The notes beneath the pieces were generated by a model. That model was given only the letters and a program-made list of their open reading frames with translations, made no database searches and was not told where the DNA came from. A stretch of 64,000 bases of DNA from Neoceratodus forsteri. Its lineage: Eukaryota; Chordata; Ceratodontiformes; Ceratodontidae. Shown here piece after piece: positions 53,687 to 63,808 of the stretch (the stretch's first letter is position 1; every line of letters starts with the position of its first letter). The DNA lies in NCBI GenBank assembly GCA_016271365.2, contig CM028132.1, positions 591,115,001 through 591,179,000 on the forward strand, written 5' to 3'. The position numbers and the translations under genes are program-made.

Positions 53687-54073
53687 CCTCACTGAACAGT
53701 CGCTCCGGAGATTTATCCTTCTGCTCGGTTCATTTTGTCGGTTAAAGTATTAGTTTTTCGGTTTTTTAACCGAATTTAAACTGCAATCGGTCGGTTCAAG
53801 CTCTGTCTGTGGTACCGTAAGTACTAGATAGGTTTTACATTTATTTCTGTGTGGAACTTGTAAACGGTATTATCAGTTCAGTTTGAACCGATCAGGTTGT
53901 TGAAAATTCATTAAATTTTGTCTTTTAGAGTGCGGTTCCCGGTTGTTATTGGTTCTAAAAAAAACTGATTTCATTACGGTTTTTTCCACGACCTGTGACA
54001 CGGTTGGGAACCGATAAGAGGGTCTTGCTTGGCAGATTGCCATAAACAGGCAAGTTTTGGTTAGGCTGGCACT

Positions 54074-55376
54074 ATGTCTGAGAAACCCAAAAGAAAAACC
54101 GGGCCCACTGGGTTTCAACACTGCAGTGTTTGTGGGGAAGCCTTTGCCAAGGTTGACCCCCACACCACCTGTGTTTATTGTCTGGGGTTTGACCACCTCA
54201 ATGCAGACTGCCAGATTTGCAAAAATTTTCCTGCAGCTACCCTGGATAAGAGAGTTGGGAGGCTCAGGGAAAGAGAGGCCAAGAAATCCGCTGACCCGGA
54301 TGGCCAGCCCGGTTTGGTTGTAACCGAACGGAGGAGTGCCCTCTGACCAGGGCGAGACTTCTCGGGCAAAGGAGAGCCGACTGGAGGAGTCGGTTCCAGC
54401 AAAAGGACTAGAAAATCAGCAGGTGTGGAGCCAAAATTTCCATCTCCAACGCTGAAGAAATAGCCAAGCGATTAAAAATTGTCAGTAGCTTTCCCGGTTC
54501 CGACCAGACTAAGCACCATCAGATGGCGTACGGTTGGTCAGGGTTCCACGGTTCAAGAATATGTTTTAGAGAATTTTATGAACCGGGGAGAGGAGTATGA
54601 GGAGAGTGAATGTGGATTTGAAAGTCTGGATGTGCCCATTAGACGGACATCTCCCAGACAGACCTTCAGGAGTGTCTCCCCTAGGCTTTCTGAGTCCCCT
54701 CTCATTTTATGTTTTATAAAAAGTGGCTTAAACCCTCCAGCTCCCTGTGGAGGAAGCTGTGGATGATCAAGAGGCCTGACTATGTAGAAATGATGGATAT
54801 CCCAGAGTCTAGGAGACTGTCTATTCCTTTGCATAAATCTTTGGGAAACAGACAGTAAAAATTCGAAAAACTCCTCACACTATACCTCCTGTGGATAAAA
54901 GAATGGACAAGAGGTACACATTGTCAGGCTCTAATACGGAGTTCCTTACACAGCAATGCAGCCATGTTGGGGTAGTGCAGGCTGCAGCCTGTGACAAGGC
55001 TAATATTCCCTTGGCTTCACACCCCCGACAAGGTCTCCAGGAGGATTGATGCTATCGCAAACAGTACATGGCAGCATCCTTGGGACTCAGACAGGCAAAT
55101 TATATGGCTTATGTTGCTAGATATCAGAAATCCAGATGGGATACTGTTATGGCTCTAGCAAAACAGGTCCCTGGCCAGCTTGCCAAGGAGCTGGAGCAGG
55201 TGGCTGCTGATGGTATTGAGGCATCCAAGGTGCAATTCCATGCTGCAGTGGACTCTAATGATGTGTCATCAAGGGTCATGGCTACATCTGTGGCTCTTCA
55301 CAGAATGGCTTGGCTCAGATGTACTAGCCTGTCTGAGGATACCGGACTAAGGCCATGGATTTTCCGTTGTGGGTAA
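54074..55376 (+). pseudogene. DIRS 2 gag-like protein
   Basis: Frame 54074-54346 holds the zinc motif CSVCGEAFAKVDPHTTCVYC, LGFDH, then a basic helix RVGRLREREAKKSADP. Further frames carry the middle part with many stops (54350-55060). Frame 55068-55376 shows ASLGLRQANYMAYVARYQ, LAKQVPGQLAKELEQVA and the C-terminal ALHRMAWLRCTSLSEDTG, the DIRS gag end. Role inferred: capsid-like packaging of element RNA. Confidence 0.85.
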
Positions 55377-55639
55377 TTCTCTGTTTGGGTAGCAGACAGA
55401 GAATTACATGAAAAAAATGGATGCGTATAGGACCACCTATAGGAGTGCACTGGCCAAGGAAAGGCAGGCCACTCCTCAAAGGCAGCCTTCAGGGGCAGGG
55501 CAGACCTTTTCATAGGCCTTTTACCAAGCCCAGGCCTCCTCTTCAGCTTATGCCAGAGGGGTTCTTTAGAGGAGAGGCAGGCGAGTACAAGCAGACCTGC
55601 TTCCACCCCTCAGCCTAAAGCCCCTGCCAAGCAGGCACC

Positions 55640-56703
55640 CTGATGGGGTGGCCAGGGCCGATTCTCCACTACCTGTAGGGGGCAGGCTGGCTTACTTTGT
55701 CCAGGACTGGAAGTCTAACATCAGACAAGTGGGTCCTGGAAGTAGTAAGCCAGGGGCTGGTTCTCAGCTTCAAAAAATTTCCAAAGATGAGAACCAGGTC
55801 CTTTCCACCTGCAAATCCATCAGAGGCACTTGCCCTAGAAACAGGAGCTTCTACCCTCCTGGCTCTCAGAGCTGTGGAAAGGGTTCCACCCCTGCACCAG
55901 GGCAAAGGGTTGTATTCCAGGTACTTCCTTACCCCAAAAAAGACAGGAGAATGGCGGCCCATCCTGGATCTCAGATACCTAAACAAGCACCTTTTAAAAC
56001 CAAAATTCAAAATGGTGACTCGGGAATTATTTTACCCTCTGTAAGGCCAGGGGACTGGCTAGCGTCCTTGGACCTCAAGGATGCCTACTTCCATGTTCTT
56101 ATCAGAAGCTCCCATCGAAAGTACCTCAGATTCGAACTGCCCTCAGGCCATTACCAGTTCAGAACAATGCCCTTCGGCCTCACCTCTGCCCCAAGGGTAT
56201 TCACAAAATGCCTGGCAGTAGCAGTTGCCCACTTAAGAAGGCAAAAGATTGTCATCTTTCCTTACCTGGACGACTGGCTCATAGTAGGCCAGTCTCCAGA
56301 CCAAGTCAAACTACATCTTCAGGTAACTCAGCAACTGCTCACATCTCTAGGTTTCCTTCTCAATCTTCCAAAGACAGTTCTAGAGCCTGTCCAGCTTCTC
56401 ACCTTCATAGGTGCAGAACTGAACACAAAAGAGGCCAGAGCCTTCCTTCCTCTGGAAAGAGCAAGGACCCTGGTCTCTCTGGCTTCCTCCTTCACCCTGC
56501 AGGTCTCTCGACCAGCAAGGCATTTTCTGCAGCTCCTGGGGCACATGGCTGCTTCTACAGCAGTGGTGCAGGGAGCAAGATTTCAGATGAGGGACATCCA
56601 GTTCCATTTGAGAGCCTTTTGGTCTCAAAGGAGAGACCCTCTAACCAAGTTGATCCCAGTGACTCGAACCCTGATCCAAGCCCTTCAGTGGTGGCAGGAC
56701 TAG
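55640..56703 (+). pseudogene. DIRS 2 reverse transcriptase
   Basis: GGRLAYFVQDWKSN (about 55680-55720) opens the domain. Part of the true frame is in 55697-56044 (SRYFLTPKKTGEWRPILDLRYLN and KMVTRELFYPL), and part in 55648-56703 (WLASLDLKDAYFHVLIRSSH, motif A with Asp; GHYQFRTMPFGLTSAPRVFT, motif B; IVIFPYLDDWLIVG, catalytic YLDD at about 56260-56271). Two opposite frame changes are needed. The order and spacing fit DIRS RT. Confidence 0.9.
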
Positions 56704-57540
56704 AGCAATCTGAGATAGGGGGTCCCCTTCACCCCTCAGTCTCACTCCTTAATCCTTACTACAGATACATCCCTCTTGGGGTGGGGAGCTCACATGGGCG
56801 ACCTCACTACCTAGGGATTGTGGTCCCCTCAGGTATCTCTGCTCCACATCAACATGTTGGAACTCAGAGCAGTTTTTCTAGCACTTCAAGTTTTTTCCAC
56901 ATCTGTTCAGAACAAAGTTGCACAGGTCAGAACAGACAACACCACTACAATGTGGTACATCAACAAGCAAGGGGGCACTCGGTCTACGGCCTTGTGCACC
57001 GAAGCAATGAAGTTGTGGTCTCTGGCTTGTTCCCTGAACACCTCCCTTACGGCAGTCCACCTCCCAGGCAAGGACAATGTCCTGGCAGATGCTCTCAGCA
57101 GGATTTCCCAGGGCCATCACGAATGGTCACTGGATCCCCTAGTACTGGAGGTAGTATTTGCCAGATGGGGCACCCCGCAGATAGATCTTTTTGCAGCCCC
57201 AGACAATCACCAACTTCCCCTTTTTTGTTGCAGGCCCTCAGTGTTGGGCTCAGTCCGCCTGGATGCCTTCCTTCTCAGTTGGGAAGGGAAGTTTCTCTAT
57301 GCTTTTCCCCCCTTTCCTCTTCTGTTCAAAGTGCTAGTCAAAATCAGATCTCAACTCTGCAAGATGATCCGGATTGCTCCAGATTGGGCCAGACAGCCCT
57401 GGTACCCACTCATGTCCTTAGCAGTCCACCTTCCCCTGTGTCTTCACAGGAATCACAACCTGTTAACCTGTGCTCAGGGGAGAGTTTGGTACCCGAATCT
57501 CAAATCCCTCAATCTCAAGGCCTGGCTCTTGAAGAGTTAG
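56704..57540 (+). pseudogene. DIRS 2 RNase H and connection
   Basis: Reads TDTSLLGWGAHMGDLTT (about 56758-56808; first catalytic Asp in TDTS), a TAG near 56812, then INMLELRAVFLALQVF (Glu), VRTDNTTTMWYINKQGG (Asp), VHLPGKDNVLADALSR (Asp/Asn block) and GTPQIDLFAAPDNHQLPLFC. These are the four conserved RNase H acids in order. It degrades the RNA strand of the hybrid. A frame of 240 codons (56818-57540) is open after the TAG. Confidence 0.88.
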
Positions 57541-58575
57541 AGTTTGCTGACCTACACCTCTCCCAAGGTGTATTGGATATCTTGAAGGCTTCTAGAAAGC
57601 CTCCCACCAGGGCTACTTATAATTCCAAATGGAAGAGGTTTTCCATATGGTGCTCTGGCAAGCACATTTCCCCAGAATCTGCTGACTTACCCACAGTCCT
57701 GGATTATATGGTGCATTTGAATACTTTGGGGCTGAGACCAGCTACCCTAAAGGTGCACCTGGCAGCCGTGTCTGCTTTCTTATCAGCTGGTAAACCCTCT
57801 TCTCTTTCAGCTCATCCTGTATTCTCCAAGTTTTTCAAGGGGTTGCTTCACACCAACCCTCCATTCAGGGACCCTGCCCCTGCCTGGGATCTTAATGTTT
57901 GCATTGCCCAGCTTATGCAACCCCCTTTTGAGCCCTTTTTCTTCAGCAGAGCTTAAGTACTTGACTTGGAAAACTGTGTTTTTGGTAGCCATCACTTCTG
58001 CCAGGTGCATAAGTGAATTACAAGCATTGTCAGTGGAGCCTGATTTTATCTCCTTTCATAGAGATAAGGTGGTCCTCAGGACTAACAGAAAGTTCTTGCC
58101 TAAGGTGGTTTCAGACTTCCACCTTAATCAATCTATGTCTCTCCTGTGTACTTCACTGACCATTCCTCCTCTGGCGAGAGGAGACTGCACAGTTTAGATG
58201 TCAAAAGAGCCCTTAGTTACTACATAGAACGTACCAAGGGTCACAGGTTTGACTCCCTCCAACTGTTCCTCACTTATGGTGAGGGTGGTAAAGGGAAACC
58301 TGCCATTAAAAGATCCATTGCCAGGTGGATTGTCTCTTGAGTCCAATTTTGCTATGAAAAACTGGGTAAGGTTCCTCCCTCAGGCCTGAGGGCTCACTCT
58401 ACCAGAGTTACAGCTGCGTCTCTGGCTGCTGCCAGGGACATCCCTATCCTAGAGATATGTCAAGCAGCTACCTGGAAAACAATTCACACTTTTACCAAGC
58501 ATTACTCCCTGGACATCCAGGCTAGGAGTGATGCTCGGTTTGGCACAGCTGTGCTTCACAGCCTATTTCCTAAGT
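57541..58575 (+). pseudogene. DIRS 2 tyrosine recombinase
   Basis: SAM-like core-binding part: SQGVLDILKASRKPPTRATY, NSKWKRFSIWCSGKHIS, VLDYMVHLNTLGLRPATLKV. Catalytic part: WKTVFLVAITSARCISELQAL (Arg, about 58003-58007), ALSYYIERTKGHRFD, AHSTRVTAASLAAARDIPI (HxxR at 58395-58406), ICQAATWKTIHTFTKHYSLD with the nucleophile Tyr at 58503-58505. All of Arg, HxxR and Tyr are present. Frames shift near 57950 and 58180, and a stop near 58340 separates the parts. It would integrate the circular DNA intermediate. Confidence 0.9.
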
Positions 58576-58614
58576 AGGTTCTGTCCCTCCTCCATGGAGG
58601 TACTGCTGTGTAGT

Positions 58615-58713
58615 CTGCATATGTCATAATATAGCAAGACTTCATGTTGTTTGAAGAAAAATTACTCACCTTAGTAATGTTGTTTCTTCTAATGGAATCT
58701 TGCTATATTATGA
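58615..58713. repeat. DIRS 2 internal complementary region
   Basis: 58615-58655 is the exact reverse complement of the left end (53512-53552: CTGCATATGTCATAATATAG). 58655-58713 is the near-exact reverse complement of the right end (59098-59158: AATTACTCACCTTAGTAATG). The two are joined at the point that would be the end-to-end junction. Confidence 0.92.
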
Positions 58714-58956
58714 CCTCCCCCGCCTGCCCCTCTCAGAACCTCTGCTCTTGGGATGTGGGTGGGCAGTGCGTGTTGGCACTTAGTAGATGCCCACCTTGTT
58801 TTTTTTCACCCTCCTTTTGGGGTGTTCGGTAGTAAGTTTTTATTTTTGGATCCCTGACTTGAGTCTTTGTTTTGGGACCAAAAAATGTGTTCTTATATTT
58901 AGTAGCCAGTTGGCTAGTGTAGATTTACAGATTCCACACAGAACCTTAGTGAGTTT
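58714..58956. other. DIRS 2 spacer between complementary region and right repeat
   Basis: About 240 bp of T-rich sequence with no gene, as expected in a DIRS between the internal complementary region and the right terminal repeat. Confidence 0.5.
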
Positions 58957-59158
58957 TGCTCGTAAAGATCTGACAGTTTGAGTTTGAAGAACAACAGACA
59001 GAGCTTTCAATCGAGCTCGTGCTCAAAGTTCCATGCCTGGCATGGAAAGTTAACTCTTTCACCTCCAGAGCAGTTCGAAGGTTGGGACTCACTGCATATG
59101 TCATACTATAGCAAGACTCCATTAGAAGAAACAACATTACTAAGGTGAGTAATTTTTT
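58957..59158 (-). repeat. DIRS 2 right inverted terminal repeat
   Basis: Inverted copy of 53525-53686 followed by an outer piece (ATTAGAAGAAACAACATTAC) that is found inverted in the internal complementary region. Confidence 0.9.
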
Positions 59159-59660
59159 TCTTTCTGCAAGGAGGCTTTTGCATCCTTGATTTTTTGTGCT
59201 ACTTTCTTGTCCCCTTCCCTATACATTAGTTGATATTGTTGGATATAATAGGTTAGTTCAGAGTATTTCTTATCTAGATCTCTTTTTTTTTTTCTTGAGT
59301 ATGCTATCATTTCTCCCCTTAATGTTGCTTTTAGACAGTCCCAAGTTATAGCCTCAGAGATGTCAGGAGTAGAGGTTTCCGATAGGAATTGGGGTATTCT
59401 TTTTTTCATTATGTCTGTAAACTGTTCATCTTTTAAGATAGAGGGGTTAAGGCGTCACAGTGTCTGTTTTTTCATTTTGCCTAGATCGATTTTTAAAATG
59501 AATAGATGATGGTCAGACAAGACCCCTTGACCAGATCTAGACTCCCGAACCAAATCTCTTCGGAGAAGGGTAAAACGCTCAGCTGAGCAAGAGAGAAATA
59601 TATCTGTCTCTACCTTAGTTTTCAAGTTGTTAGAAGTGGGTTTCTATATTGTTGTAACTG
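59159..59660 (-). pseudogene. L1 ORF2: endonuclease tail and linker
   Basis: Minus strand. RFTLLRRDLVRESRSGQGVLSDHHLFILKIDL (about 59580-59480) is the end of the endonuclease with the SDHH motif. The linker frame 59409-59159 reads MKKRIPQFLSETSTPDISEA, ITWDCLKATLRGEMIAYSRKKKRDLDKK and a coiled coil up to KASLQKEK, where the DIRS begins. The first two thirds of the endonuclease are absent. Confidence 0.85.
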
Positions 59661-59777
59661 TTTAAGGATCTCTCCTAGTTGGAGCTGCGGTACTTTCTGG
59701 TCCTGATGGTCACCCTGGTTTGCTTGCTGAATTCGTAGCCTTAAAGTTTCCATCATTTTGTCCGTGATTATTCCCTT

Positions 59778-60650
59778 TTACAGCATGTCACTGGCCACTT
59801 CTTGTGCTGATAGGTATGTTTTCTGGCCAGTCGGGTAAAGCACTATTAGCTTGGCGGGGTACGGTGTATGGAATCGAAGCTTCTGCACTCGCAGTGCGAG
59901 GAATAGCAAGGTATATTCTCTTCTCTGCTTGTGTGTACATGGGGTGTAATCGTTATCAAAGATTAGGCGACTTTGGCACAGAAGTACTTTTCCTTTCTGC
60001 CAGGCTTTGTGGAGCAGGAGTTCTTTTGTTTGAAAGCTTAGAAAACGCTCAACAAATGAGCATGGTCTGGCTTCAGGACATGTAGGCCGAGGGCCCAAGG
60101 CTCTATGAGCCTGCTCGATGTCTAGTTGAAGATCTGGTTCTAGTTCCAGTGATTGTCTAAATAGATGATCGGCATATGCAAGAGGGTCATTTCCCTCCTT
60201 TCCTTCAGGTAGGCCAAAAATTCTAATATTTCTCCTGCGCCCTCGATTTTCTGCATCCTCCTGCTGCATTGAAGAAATGAGTTGTTCAGCTGCCAAAGTA
60301 CGTACTGCCTCTTTCAGGTTATCTAGCCTGGAGGTGTTAAAAGAGATTTGCATGTCTGCCTCGGTTAGCCGGGATTGCAGTGTACCCATCTCCGCCCCGA
60401 TTCCCTGCTGTGCTTCTCGAACCTCCCATCTAAATTCCATCATAGCATGTAAAATTGAGTCCGAATTACTTTCTGCCGCCAAAGTTTTATTTTTACCTTT
60501 CACTTTAGATGGAGTAGCTGTTGCGGTTGGCTTTTTAGATTCAGGCCTTGTCAGGGACTCTTCCCCCTGGGCCAGATCATCCATGGGGCAGTTGTCTTGG
60601 TCGTTCAGATCAGCAATAGGGAGGTAGCGGTTCTGATTTTGTTTCGCCAT
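59778..60650 (-). CDS. L1 ORF1 protein, open frame
   Basis: 290 codons on the minus strand without a stop. Residues 1-65 basic and acidic head (KSKKPTATATPSKVKGKNK); residues about 70-145 coiled coil (EMGTLQSRLTEADMQISFNT, LKEAVRTLAAEQL); RRM start ENRGRRRNIRIFGLPEGKEG (about 147-166); C-terminal domain with QAHRALGPRPTCPEARP, AWQKGKVLLCQSRLIFDNDYTP and KRREYTLLFLALRVQKLRFHTPYPAKLIV. RNA chaperone of the L1 RNP. The frame is open although ORF2 is dead, so it is either young or was retained by chance. Confidence 0.9.
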   Translation of the reverse strand: MAKQNQNRYLPIADLNDQDNCPMDDLAQGEESLTRPESKKPTATATPSKVKGKNKTLAAESNSDSILHAMMEFRWEVREAQQGIGAEMGTLQSRLTEADMQISFNTSRLDNLKEAVRTLAAEQLISSMQQEDAENRGRRRNIRIFGLPEGKEGNDPLAYADHLFRQSLELEPDLQLDIEQAHRALGPRPTCPEARPCSFVERFLSFQTKELLLHKAWQKGKVLLCQSRLIFDNDYTPCTHKQRREYTLLFLALRVQKLRFHTPYPAKLIVLYPTGQKTYLSAQEVASDML

Positions 60651-60787
60651 CCTTGGAGCTGGGGCACTTCAATGCACTATTTAAACGTTCGTTTTGCTGT
60701 ATAAGTTTCGTTTTTAATTGTTTTTGGTTGTTTTGGATGGAAGCCTCTCGTCTTGTGTCTTCACTTGGCTATGCTGGAACCGGAAGT

Positions 60788-60805
60788 CAGGCCATTCCCA
60801 TCTTT
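60788..60805. repeat. Target duplication of the minus-strand L1, right copy
   Basis: CAGGCCATTCCCATCTTT, matching 50151-50168 with one difference. Confidence 0.85.
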
Positions 60806-62270
60806 GACACTACTCCAGGAAACACCTGGGAAGCCTTCAAAGCCACCATGAGAGGCAGCATAATGGGATATGCGGCTGCCAAATGGAGAGATAGGGAGCA
60901 GAAGTTGGTGGACCTGGAAACCCGACTTGTGCTGGCAGAGGCCTCTTACAAGGCCATGCCTGCGCCCTCCCCCACTTCGCCCATTAGCCGAATGATCTTG
61001 GGGCTACACTTCGAGATCAATCAACTTTTAAACAGAAAAGCTGAAGTTGCTATACTCCAACTCAGGCACACGTTTTGGAAGGGCAGCGATAAAGGCGGCA
61101 AGGTAATGGCATACCAGCTCAGGAAACAGCAAGCTGCTAGCAGTTGCTAGACATATACCAGGCCTGAGGGACGGGAACGGGGCCTTAGCAACCAGCTCAC
61201 TGGATATAAACAAAGTAATGACCTTATTTTACTCCACTCTCTATCGGTCCTCCCACCCCACTCCCTCAGCAGAGATTCAACCCTTCCTGTGCAGGACCCC
61301 CCCTTCCCAAGCTTCCAATCCAGCAGGCCACAGAACTAGATGCACTGATCTCTGTGGCCCAGGTCAAAGTAGCCATCAAAGGTCTGAAGGGGAGCAAATC
61401 CCCAGGAGGAGACGGCTTTACAGTGGACTTCTACCAAGCCCTATGCCAGCAACTGGCCCCAGTACTGACTGGAGGTTTTCAGAGATGCCAAATATAACAG
61501 CATTCTGCCCCCCACTCTTCGTAAAGCAAACATTATAGTTATCCCCAAGAAGGGCAAGGACCCCTCCAACCCGGGCAGCTACCGACCCATCTCCCTTATC
61601 AACGTGGACAGTAAGATCTACGCAAAAGTGCTGGCCACCTGCCTGAGCCCACTGCTGTCCACCCTAATACACCCCTTCCCGGTGGGCTTTACACTAGGGC
61701 GGTACAGCTCTGACCACCTAAGGGCCCTGCTGAATCTGATGCATGTTGCAAGGGATCTGACTACCTGGCTGCAGCTACAGTAGCCTAAATTTCTTGACTC
61801 CCTTGCTCACTTTGGAATAGGGAAGAGCTTCAGGGGTAAGGTCCGGGCCATCTACAACCTGCCAGCAGCCAGAGTTACCACCAACCACAAGATCTCTCCT
61901 CAATTCCCCCTAGGGAGGGGGACGCGGCAAGGCTGCCCTCTACTGTTTGTACTAGCGGTTGAACCTCTGGCTGCAATGATCAGACATCACCCAGACATCA
62001 AGGGAATAACGGTAGGCCTACGCACCTACCTGACGCTTATGTATGTCGATGACTTGCTCCTCCCTTTGGCTGATGCTTCCCGATCAATATCCCCCTTCAG
62101 GTTCTCCTGGAATCCTTTGCCAAGATGTCAGGGCTCAGATTGAATCAATCCAAAATGGGGACGATGCCCCTGAATGGGCACTGTACCCAGCAAACAGTCC
62201 TAGAGACATCTTACTGTGGGCCCCATCTGGGATCACCTATCTGGGTATCGTGATCCCCCAAAACTAGAAG
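60806..62270 (+). pseudogene. L1 ORF2 linker and reverse transcriptase
   Basis: TPGNTWEAFKATMRGSIMGYAAAKWRDREQK (about 60810-60905) is the linker. RT in shifting frames: SILPPTLRKANIIVIPKKGKDPSNPGSYRPISLINVDSKIYAKVLA (61497-61635), VGFTLGRYSSDHLRALLNLMH (61680-61745), then motif A is missing: sequence jumps from LQLQ* to FLDSLAHFGIGKSFRG, so about 25 residues with SLDAEKAFDRV are deleted near 61785. Then RGTRQGCPLLFVLAVEPLAA (61918-61978) and LMYVDDLLLPLAD (62035-62073), an intact YVDD. Loss of motif A Asp kills RT. Confidence 0.87.
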
Positions 62271-63808
62271 ACATGTGGGGAGTTAACATCCTCTTGCTAC
62301 TGACCAGCACCAAGCTGAAGTTTGAGAGAGGAAAGCTTCTCCGGCTTACCCCAGTGGGGAAGATAGTGGCCTTTAAAATGGTGACAGCCCCCAGATTCTT
62401 CTATCTTCTTTCCCACCTCCCAATCTTACCACCCAAGCAGTGGACACAGCCCATTGTTAAACTGGTTGGGGATCTACTCTGGGAAGGTCAAAACCCTGGT
62501 TCAGTTGCAACAAGCTCCAGGCACACTGGTCCCAGGGGGGCTGGAACCTGCCCTGGATGGAGGGATACAAATGGGCCTTTCAATCCACACAGACTGCCCA
62601 ATGGTTTAGAGAGCCCCAAAGGGAGGGCCTGCAATGGGTGGGGATGGACAGAAACCTGATGGGATGTCTTGACACCTCCTCCCTGGGGCCCTCAGGGTTC
62701 ACTTAGCCAGGAGAACCCGAAGGCAGTGTCCCCCACCATAGAGGCCTCCAGGAAACTCTGGCACAATACGATGCATAAACTGGGTTTGGGCCTCCCACAT
62801 GTTGCTTTTGACCCCCTCTGGCACAACACCCGCATTACCATAGACAATAACAGGATGGCATGGTCACAGTGGGGCTGCAGATGTATTCTGAGGGTAGGAG
62901 ACCTTCTTGACCTCCCCAACCTGAGAGTGGCCTCCTTCCAGACACTGCAGGAAAGGTGGAACCTGCCCCAAGTGGACTTCTGGAGGTATCTGCAGTTGCC
63001 GGCAGCTCTTCATCCCCTGCTGGTGCAAGCCAGGCAGTCTTCTCCAGAGTGAACCCTCCAGGGCTGGCAGGATCAGCCAGAGGGCCTGGCCAGCCATATC
63101 TACTAACAACTCAGGGACACCCTTTTCTCTCAGTTCACTGAAGCAAAGGCCAAATGGGAGAAGATGCTGCAATGTACCATCCTGGACTCCAGCTGGGAAC
63201 AGGCATGGACAGACTCACACAAATGGCTCAACGACACGCACAGCAGATTAATCCAAAACAAGATTGCCCACTCCTGGTACAAAAACCCTGCTGTTCTTTA
63301 CAAGGCTAAACTCCTCCCTTTAGACGGATGCTGGTGCTGCCTCGGCCCCAGGGCCGATTTGGTACACATCCTATGGTCCTGCTCCAAGATCCAAGCCATG
63401 TGGCAGCAGATGCACTGGGTAGCCTCAACAGCACTACAAATACCCATCCCGCAAGCCCCTGCCTTCTTTCTTCTAGGTCTAAAGAGTGATCTGCCATCTC
63501 TCGCTCCCCATGAGTATCGGTGGCTTGCCTTATTGGCCATTCAGACAAAGACAGCCCTGATCAGTAGCTGGCGATCTACTGTCTCACCTACTAGCAATGC
63601 AATACTAGCCTCCCTATCGAACCTGGCAGCCCTGGATAAAATCTCCCACCTCAGGAACAATCAGATGGCTCTGTTCCAGAAATGCTGGGGTCTGTACATC
63701 CAATACGTCAACCACACGGGATACCAGATGGCTATTTCCTTGCTTCAGGCTCTACCCAGTTTGTATGTCTGGGGTGGCATGGATGGTAAGAGTACTAGGG
63801 CATTGTGA
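62271..63808 (+). pseudogene. L1 ORF2 C-terminal region
   Basis: Frame 62280-62659 begins DMWGVNILLLLTSTKLKFERGKLLRLTPVGKIVAFKMV and runs into the connection region. After shifts, 62669-63052 contains MHKLGLGLPHVAFDPLW and CILRVGDLLDLPNLRVASFQ, and 63164-63808 (214 codons) ends WCCLGPRADLVHILWSCSKIQAMWQQM, with the Cys-His-Cys element (C-C...H...C), and the C-terminal HTGYQMAISLLQALP. Confidence 0.85.

Larger units (their letters stand above)
53512..59158 (+). mobile_element. DIRS retrotransposon 2, full length
   Basis: 5.65-kb DIRS with inverted terminal repeats (about 53512-53686 and 58957-59158), an internal complementary region (58615-58713), and the order gag-like, RT, RNase H, tyrosine recombinase. 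It lies in the L1 linker, whose sequence continues on each side (KASLQKEKN / TKIQQTLLYLKLN). No target duplication is seen, as expected for recombinase-made insertions. Coding frames have several lesions. Confidence 0.93.
50169..60787 (-). mobile_element. L1 LINE (minus strand), inserted in the plus-strand L1
   Basis: It begins on the plus strand with an oligo-T run (the poly-A tail) and carries ORF2 and ORF1 in reverse. An 18-bp target duplication with one mismatch flanks it. It holds two later inserts, a family A LINE tail (51326-51716) and a DIRS (53512-59158). Most of the endonuclease domain is deleted between ORF1 (ends 59778) and about 59650. Confidence 0.9.

Noticed and set aside
56208..57956. 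Long open frame of 582 codons, possible new protein
   Set aside because: Its first two thirds overlap RT and RNase H of DIRS 2 in the wrong frame and are rich in Ser and Pro without any domain. Only the end (from about 57540) is the recombinase frame.
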